In this document: in pieces, positions 57,841 to 64,000 of the stretch | Numbering within the stretch: the first letter of the stretch is position 1 | Layout: each line of letters begins with the position of its first letter | Assembly (NCBI RefSeq): GCF_964340395.1 | Contig: NC_135556.1 | Location: forward strand, 511,001 to 575,000 | DNA length: 64,000 nt | From: Glandiceps talaboti | Lineage: Eukaryota > Hemichordata > Enteropneusta > Spengelidae | Direction: 5' to 3' | Made by a program: the position numbers and the translations under genes | The notes under the pieces: generated by a model | What the model was told of the DNA's origin: nothing | The model's database searches: none | Seen by the model: the letters and a program-made list of their open reading frames with translations, nothing else

Positions 57841-58390
57841 TTGATACATTGTCGCGAAATTTTCTTCAGACTAGACGAGGCTTGGTCTATTTTCCATATT
57901 TTGCCCACACACATTTCGGTATAAATTATAGATTATTACACTTGATAAATATGTGAGAGTGTATTTATATCCTGAGATACAGAGCTACAAATGTAGATAA
58001 ATGATTATGTACAAGCCTTGCAACAAACAGCGGTAGTTTGTTATCGAAAGAAATCAGAAAAGAACACGGTAAAAAGGAGACGGTTCGAGGTCAATATAAT
58101 ACTTCCTAAACTTCTATTGATACATTGTCGCGAAATTTTTTTTCGAGCTTCGTAGGCTAGGTGAGGCTTGGTCTATTTTCCATATTTTGACCACACACAT
58201 TTGGGTATAAATTATAGATTATTACACCTGATAAATATGTGAGAGTGTATTTATATCCTGAGATACAGAGCTAGATAAATGATTATGTACAAGCCTTGCA
58301 ACAAACAGCTGTAGTTTGTTATCAAGAGAAATCGGAAAAGAACATGGTAAAAGGAGACGGTTCAAGGTCAATATAATACTTCCTAAACTT
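57841..58390. repeat. Tandem duplication, 275-bp period
   Basis: 'ttgatacattgtcgcgaaat' starts both copies (57841 and 58116), and 'tcaatataatacttcctaaa' ends both. They differ by a few substitutions and small indels (an extra 'cgtaggctagg' in the second copy, 'tacaaatg' in the first). Confidence 0.9.
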
Positions 58391-58740
58391 CTAATCGAAA
58401 ATCTAAAAAGACACAATTTCTCTTTATTCATCTGCACATTAGTGTGTGAAATTTGAAAATGATAAGTCCATATTTGACGAAATTGAAACAATGATAAATA
58501 TTTCACCTGTTTGTGAACTCCGTGCTCATTGTAAACCTATTTTAAGGCCAAGAAAAAAAATTGTTTTCTGGTAAGTTTGAATCACTTAAATACCCTGCCT
58601 CGGTCTTCTTTTTTCTTGTGTTATCTGGCCAATGCAGAGTGCAGATCCAAGGGAAACACAAAATAAGGTTGGCACGAAACCCCTGAAAACAGAGTCTTTC
58701 TCATTGTAGACTCAGTAGAGCTACATGTATGTAGAGCACG
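58391..58740. other. Spacer
   Basis: Nothing was recognised. Confidence 0.45.
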
Positions 58741-58979
58741 AGTATAAAGTTGGCATCAGATTCAGATTCAGGTAGCATCATATTGAGCGTCAGATAGCCT
58801 CAGATCCGAATACACCCGACGGCAGTGAAGCAGAATCCTTCCCTGTAGTCTCAACAGTATTATTTCAGGTTTGAGTCCGTCGGGTGTCTTCGGATCTGAG
58901 GCCATCTGACTCTCAATATGACGTTTATAAGATAACGCTATCTGAATCTGAATATGAATCTGACGCCAACTTTATACTC
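58741..58979. mobile_element. Foldback MITE, about 240 bp
   Basis: AGTATAAAGTTGGC at 58741 and GCCAACTTTATACT at 58966-58979 are the outer ends. Inner arms TCAGAT.GCCTCAGATCCGAA and ACACCCGACGG (left) pair with CCGTCGGGTGT and TTCGGATCTGAGGCCATCTGA (right), separated by about 55 bp. The whole forms a long imperfect hairpin. Confidence 0.8.
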
Positions 58980-59433
58980 TTTCGATCGATTAATTACTCA
59001 AATTGGTCATTAATATTCATCGGATTATTACCAAAACCTAATAAAATCAGTTTGTGACATTACCCTACGGAACATGTCTATGAAATTTCGTTTTAATTGA
59101 TTCAGGTAGCATCATATTGAGCGTCAGATAGCCTCAGATCCGAATACACCCGACGGCAGTGAAGCAGAATCCTTCCCTGTAGTCTCAACAGTATTATTTC
59201 AGGTTTGAGTCCGTCGGGTGTCTTCGGATCTGAGGCCATCTGACTCTCAATATGACGTTTATAAGATAACGCTATCTGAATCTGAATATGAATCTGACGC
59301 CAACTTTATACTCTTTCGATCGATTAATTACTCAAATTGGTCATTAATATTCATCGGATTATTACCAAAACCTAATAAAATCAGTTTGTGACATTACCCT
59401 ACGGAACATGTCTATGAAATTTCGTTTTAATTG
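58766..59433. repeat. Perfect 334-bp tandem duplication
   Basis: 58766-59099 and 59100-59433 appear identical base for base. The unit starts at 'attcaggtagcatcatattg' inside the MITE and includes most of it plus about 120 bp of the flanking family B repeat. Confidence 0.93.
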
Positions 59434-59515
59434 ATGCAGCCGTTTTTTCGGAAATGGTGATACAGACACACACACAGACTTCATCGCTATATTAAAACCA
59501 TCCTTTCGGAAGGTA
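59434..59515 (-). repeat. Family B repeat head, inverse orientation
   Basis: Reverse complement reads CCTTCCGAAAGGATGG, then (TG)n and 'aacggctgcatcaattaaaa', as at 45473. The remainder is in 58980-59099 and its duplicate. Confidence 0.7.
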
Positions 59516-59679
59516 AAAATGAAACAAGTGGTTACAAGATTAGGATTTCTCAATGTTTTAATAATTCAATCATATGTTCACTAATTTTGAAGTTCTTTGT
59601 CCTTGTCTGAAAAAAGGAATCATAAATTTGAGCACTGCTATTCATTGATATTCAGATTAAAAATTGTGATTAGCTGGCA

Positions 59680-59905
59680 AAAAATAGCTTAACTGTTATT
59701 ACGAATGGAATTTTTTATGTAGTTAGGGAATAGTCTGTGTGAAATGGAATATCTCAGACTACGGTATCTCTATAGTGGTCCGAGGTAATATATATGATTT
59801 TATAGACAATAAATAATTAACCCACTACCTGTCAAATGACCCCACTTTTTGCAACCAAGGGGCCTTTTTTCCCCACTAGTTGGAAACCTTGGCAGAACAC
59901 TGCCT
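59680..59905. repeat. Direct repeat, copy 1
   Basis: 'aaaaaatagctta...cttggcagaacactg' is about 85-90 percent identical to 62151-62395. The LINE at 59918-61648 lies between the two copies. Confidence 0.75.
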
Positions 59906-59917
59906 CTGAGGCCAGGA

Positions 59918-61648
59918 AGTGTCTTCATTTCAGCTAGTCGTTGTTTCCTCTGTCAAAACTGAACAGTTTAGCCACTATTTCACCAGCAAGATCACATCTA
60001 TCCCTTCAAGCCTGGATAACGTTCACCATTCATCAATAGATTTCGTATTTCCAGACGCAGCTGTCCCATCATCATTCTCTACATTCCATACTGTTAATAA
60101 GGAAGAAATCAGCCAAGTTATCTCTAACTCACCATCAAAAACATGTGTACTCGATCCTATTCCTACAGCACTTCTAAAGCAATATTGAGGTAATCTCCTA
60201 ACCATCATCTCTGTGATCATAAACTTATCTCTCACAACTGGTACTGTTCCCGACTCTCTCAAAAATGCAGTTGTCACACCGATACTTAAGAAACCATCAC
60301 TTGACAAAAATGTGTTCAAGAAATACAGACCCGTTTCAAACTTACCCTTTCTATCAAAAGTCCTTGAAAAGATCGTTGCACATCAGTTAACATCATATCT
60401 GACTGCCAACTCACTACGAGAACCACTTCAGTCAGCATACAAAAAATACCACAGCTCTGAAACAGCTCTCACTAAAGTCAATATTGATATCTGCAAGGCA
60501 CTGGATGCTGGCCAATGTGCACTTATGGTTCTCCTCAACCTCTCCTCTGCTTTTGACACTATTGATCACAACATACATGTACTCATCTTAAGGTTATCTA
60601 AACTTGGCATCAGGAACATCCCATTGCAATGGTTTTCATCCTATCTAAAGAACAGACAACAGTCTATCTATACATGGCTCAACATCCGATGCTCAACTAC
60701 TGCAATTCGGAGTACCACAGGGTTCAGTATTTGGTCCACTTTTGTTCTGCATTTACATCCTACCACTTGCTCAGCTCATTCGAAATCACAATATCAACTT
60801 TATTCAGTATGCTAACAACAATCAACTCTTTCAGTATTTCTCCCAGTCTGAAATCCTATCTACAGTACATGAGATGGAAGGAATGGTCCATGAAATAAAA
60901 ATGTGGATGACAGAAAATAAACTCCAACCCAATGATGGCAAAACCGAAGTACTTCTGTTAAGGTCCCAGTTCAACCGTTCACCTCATCGTATTGATCACA
61001 TGACCATTGGATAAGTTCTATTCCAATTGCACGGAATATAGGAGTAACATTCGATGTTGATACATGCTCTAATCACATCAAAACTAGATTACTGTAATGC
61101 ACTACTGTGTGGTGTACCATCATCATCCATTCAACCACTTAGGCATGCCCTGAACTCAGCAGCCAGAATTGTGTCTCGCACACGGAAATATGACCACATA
61201 ACCCCTATACTTATGGAATAACGCTGGCTACCAGTATACTACAGTATCCAATACAATGTACAAGATCCTGCTACTCACGTACAAAGCTCTGAACAATACT
61301 GCTCCTGTTTATATATCTGATCTAATCAACCTGAAAGTGTCATCCAGAGTTCTCTGATCAAATGACAAAATCCTACTTCATGTACCACGGAGTAACTGGA
61401 AGACCTATGGTGATTGTGCTTTCTCGCGTACCCCCCCCCCCCCCCTCACTTGGAACAATGTCCCTCTAGAAGTGCGCCAGTCACCCAGCCTTTATATTTT
61501 TAAGAAGTACGTCAAGACTTATCTGTTTACCAGAGCCTACTGATATCTCTATATACCCACACTTTTGTAAAGCGGCATTGAACATTACTATGTAGTGGAG
61601 TTTGGTGCTATATAAATCTCTTTGATTGATTGATTGATTGATTGATTG
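59918..61648 (+). pseudogene. LINE (Rex1/L2-like) ORF2, RT catalytic Asp codons lost
   Basis: Plus strand: KTEQFSHYFTSKITSIPSSL, EISQVISNSPSKTCVLDPIP, VTPILKKPSLDKNVFKKYRP, VSNLPFLSKVLEKIVAHQLT, LLNLSSAFDTIDHN (motif A; LD expected), GVPQGSV in another frame, FIQYANNNQLF (YADD expected), MWMTENKLQPNDGKTEVLLL, then after a deletion near 61055 MLIHALITSKLDYCNALLCG and LNSAARIVSRTRKYDHITPI. The 3' end is a (GATT)n tail at 61621-61648, as in L2/CR1-type elements. All three catalytic Asp positions read Asn. There are also stops and frameshifts and a C-run at 61431-61445. Confidence 0.88.
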
Positions 61649-62150
61649 AAAAGGACTCCGGCTCCAGCCCGGTCCTCCTCGGCCTGTGAAACTTTGTCAT
61701 TTCGGTTGATGTGGCCACACCTCAGACCTCAGTTTGATGCTGGCGGCCTCTCATTTCGATGGCATTCCAAAACTGTGAAAAACATTCTTTAAAACGTTAC
61801 AAATTCGCACAAATTCCAAATTCGACCTCTCATCTCATGGGGGTAATTCAGTCTGGTCATGGCATTTCCACCCCACAGTCTTGGGGACCGTACTTCATAT
61901 TTCTGCCCCATTTGCCTCCAACTGGCATCACTCGGCCTCTAACAGGCCCCAACTCGCCACAACTTGCACCACAATTCATACTCACCCACCTTGCCATCGA
62001 CCAGATCAGTAGTGCCCTCTGCCCAAAGTGTTTTTTGCTTATGCTACATTTATTTAACCTGTAATTACTTTTGTTTTGGTTATTTGTGTCTTGTAAATAA
62101 TTTTAATTTCTTTTTCTAAGGTTTAATGTGTACATGTAGTACACAATTTT
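61649..62150. other. Spacer
   Basis: The 101-codon frame at 61759-62064 is proline-rich with no motif and is not called. Confidence 0.4.
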
Positions 62151-62395
62151 CAAAAAATAGCTTACTGGGAACTGTTATTATGAATGGAATTTTTTTATGT
62201 AGTTAGGTAATAGTCTATGTTTAATGGAATATCTCAGACCATGGTATCTCCATAGTCGTCTGAGGTAAAATATATGATTTCATAGACAATGATTTGAATA
62301 ATTGACCACACTCCCTGTCAAATGACCCCACTTTTTCGCAACCAAGAGGCCTTTGTCCCCACTAGTTGGAAACCTTGGCAGAACACTGATAGTTC
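62151..62395. repeat. Direct repeat, copy 2
   Basis: This matches 59680-59905 in the same orientation, with shared 'atggaatatctcaga', 'tgtcaaatgaccccactttt' and 'ccccactagttggaaacctt'. Confidence 0.75.
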
Positions 62396-62439
62396 ATGCA
62401 AGATGTTCCATTATGCGAGATCTATACTGTACATGTACT

Positions 62440-62740
62440 TGGTCTGAAATTTGTCTGAACATTCTTAGGGGTGTTTAGAGTAAGAATTGTTCATGACATG
62501 TGAATTCCATCAGTGGTATGCAAATTAGGACTGAAATGTGTCTTTTTGGTGAAAAATCTTTAATTCCAAGACTACTCAGTGAGCAGATTGGGCTGAAATT
62601 TAATGGGGATGCATCTGTGGTGTATAGATGAAGAAATATTAAGCATATAATGATCTCATCAGTGATATGCAAATTAGGTGTAAAAACATGAATTTTGGTC
62701 AAAAATCTTTTATCTCAAAAAGTACTTGATCAAGAAAAGA
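62440..62740. repeat. Family A repeat, copy 4
   Basis: 'agtaagaattgttcatgaca', 'atatgcaaattagg' and 'gcagattgggctgaaattta' parallel 7270-7520 in order. Confidence 0.75.
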
Positions 62741-63487
62741 AAGGAAAAGTCATCGAGGACTCTGATACCTTGGTGAGAGAGACAACATCAACAAGCTGGA
62801 ACTTGAAGTGAAATAGAAATTCTAACACTTAGTCCGCAACCCAGTTGTGTTACATCAAACTCAGTTCAATACACGTAGTAAAATCATGATTTTTATTCCA
62901 CAGTTTTGTACAAATAAACATGTCTTCTGTTAAATTAGTTAGTCTTTGGTAGTTGTGTCTTTGCTGACATGACGTATGTGTCATATACTAGTAATTATAT
63001 TATATCATACTACTATGTGCCATTCTGATTGGATAATAACTGTGGCAAAATCCCATTTTACCACGGCTGGCAGTGGTAAAATGGGCCCCTAGACTAGCAT
63101 ATGAATAGTACATACAAGCTGAATGTGGAAACCAAAGGGGGAGGGGGGGGGGGCGTTTGACTATTAGGAAAATATGGGGTTTAAAACAAATAAATAAATA
63201 AAATATAGCATATGAATAGACTGTGTAACGTCGCGTCTCTGATTTACTGTCTCGAGCTTTCTCCGATTCAACTGATTCAACGCCGAGACATCTATTTTTA
63301 GCAGTGTACATGATTGTATTGTTCTTATGTAAATATCACTAGAGGGCGTTAGCGGAGTAACAGCCTATGTACAGCAGCTTGTGAGGAAAACACAAAAAAT
63401 ACCCGTTTTCAGAAGTGCCTATCCCTGTAAAGTAACTGAAGTCAAGGATAAAGGTAATAGCAAACACCGTATGCTGTTTTTGTCGCT
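62741..63487. other. Spacer with a hairpin
   Basis: CCCATTTTACCAC (63052-63064) and GTGGTAAAATGGG (63073-63085) form a perfect 13-bp stem with an 8-base loop. A G-run lies at about 63141-63153. No gene was recognised. Confidence 0.6.
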
Positions 63488-64000
63488 ATGGGTATCGCCT
63501 TAGAGGAATATAGAGTGAAAATTGGAACCTTCGCCCCGTCAAGACCTGCATTGTCTCCACACACACGGAACACTACAGGTGTACCACATTCCGGAGGTCG
63601 AGGAATATGCATACTTCGTATTTTACTACTCTGCCTGTTGCTATGCGCAGGGGACATCGAACAAAATCCAGGACCTGCTGTACATAGTCTTGGCAAAATT
63701 TTCACCAGTATCCTTTGCTTTCGAATGCAGGAATGGTTTGATAAAAACTGCAAAATAGTCGAAGAGCAGGCAGGATTCAGGAAAGGGTACAGAACTATTG
63801 ACAATATTTTTATCTTAAGCACAGTTATCAACAAATATTTATCGTATTCTAAAGGCCGACTATATTGTGCATTTGTTGATTTTGAAAAAGCATTCGACAG
63901 AGTTAACCACTACGCCCTTTTCTACAAACTTGCTAAAGTTGGCATGCGGGGGAAGTTGCTCAAAACTTTATACTCGATGTACGGTAAAGTCTCTGCCTGT
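63488..64000 (+). CDS. LINE polyprotein start: 2A peptide fused directly to reverse transcriptase (partial, runs off the window)
   Basis: From an ATG at 63488 (stops upstream in frame at 63452-63454 and 63458-63460) the frame is open to the end of the window, 171 codons. Residues 1-38 are Ser/Pro/Thr-rich. Residues about 39-54 are hydrophobic (GICILRILLLCLLLCA). Next comes GDIEQNPGP (63650-63676), a consensus 2A peptide at which ribosomes skip a peptide bond before the final Pro. Then AVHS is followed at once by RT sequence: LGKIFTSILCFRMQEWFDKN, EEQAGFRKGYRTIDNIFIL, and motif A CAFVDFEKAFDRVNHYALF. In 2A-bearing CR1-superfamily LINEs an APE endonuclease of roughly 200-plus residues sits between 2A and RT; it is absent here. 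This is either an internal deletion that kept the frame or an unusual family. The FADD box lies beyond the window. Confidence 0.85.
   Translation, partial: MGIALEEYRVKIGTFAPSRPALSPHTRNTTGVPHSGGRGICILRILLLCLLLCAGDIEQNPGPAVHSLGKIFTSILCFRMQEWFDKNCKIVEEQAGFRKGYRTIDNIFILSTVINKYLSYSKGRLYCAFVDFEKAFDRVNHYALFYKLAKVGMRGKLLKTLYSMYGKVSAC

Noticed and set aside
61759-62064. Proline-rich 101-codon frame as a gene
   Set aside because: No motif or splice signal; it follows directly on a LINE tail and reads like chance.

Overview
This is a window of animal nuclear DNA, AT-rich and almost entirely made of transposable elements and their derivatives, tandem repeats and anonymous spacer. No prokaryotic gene organisation, rRNA, tRNA or CRISPR array was seen. 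The mix points to a marine invertebrate: several CR1/L2/jockey-type LINEs (one with a virus-like 2A peptide at its N-terminus), a Ty3/gypsy element of the K02A2.6-like type, a tyrosine-recombinase (DIRS-type) retroelement, hAT transposases, many TIR/foldback MITEs, and frequent short palindromes such as TACATGTA. Amphioxus, a hemichordate, an echinoderm or a mollusc would all fit; the sequence alone does not decide.

Layout. 1-10.4 kb: spacer, a long-TIR DNA element (1081-2557), a dispersed repeat with a palindromic left end (6938-8464), and an exon-like stretch at 9.57-10.43 kb. 10.5-16.2 kb: a TTAA-flanked element, a 1.7-kb minisatellite running straight into a LINE fragment, a hAT transposase that apparently landed in that LINE, then a TA-flanked pogo-like MITE. 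17.0-17.2 kb: a possible minus-strand promoter and first coding exon. 18.57-23.67 kb: a Ty3/gypsy retrotransposon with both LTRs and a GTTAT target duplication, its pol broken by stops and frameshifts. 24.5-25.65 kb: a LINE 3' end.

27-36 kb holds the best candidate for a host gene: a CpG-rich putative promoter (27.3 kb) and two phase-compatible exons at 32.5-33.1 kb encoding a MGCGSS (lipid-anchor type) start followed by a membrane-like segment. Around it lie a hAT-type zinc-finger ORF split by a foldback MITE with a 9-bp target duplication (29.0-29.5 kb), LINE fragments and dispersed repeats. 36.45-40.16 kb is a continuous 32-bp satellite. 41-48 kb is nested dispersed repeats and LINE fragments. 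48.9-50.9 kb is an L2-type LINE on the minus strand inside a short tandem repeat. 51.2 kb has an integrase-like pseudogene with an internal deletion. 53.5-55.9 kb is a decayed DIRS element that keeps its characteristic internal complementary region. 57.8-59.5 kb has two tandem duplications, one a perfect 334-bp copy that includes part of a foldback MITE. 59.9-61.65 kb is a LINE in which all three catalytic Asp codons of the reverse transcriptase read Asn. The window ends inside an ORF (63488 onward) that fuses a 2A-bearing N-terminus directly to a reverse transcriptase, without the endonuclease normally found between them.

The genes do not form a pathway; the region records successive insertions, many nested. 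Most element ORFs are broken. Apparent exceptions with long intact frames are the hAT ORF (14159-15868, but lacking its C-terminal dimerisation region), gypsy gag-protease, and the 2A-RT ORF. All identifications are from motifs read by eye; no database search was run.
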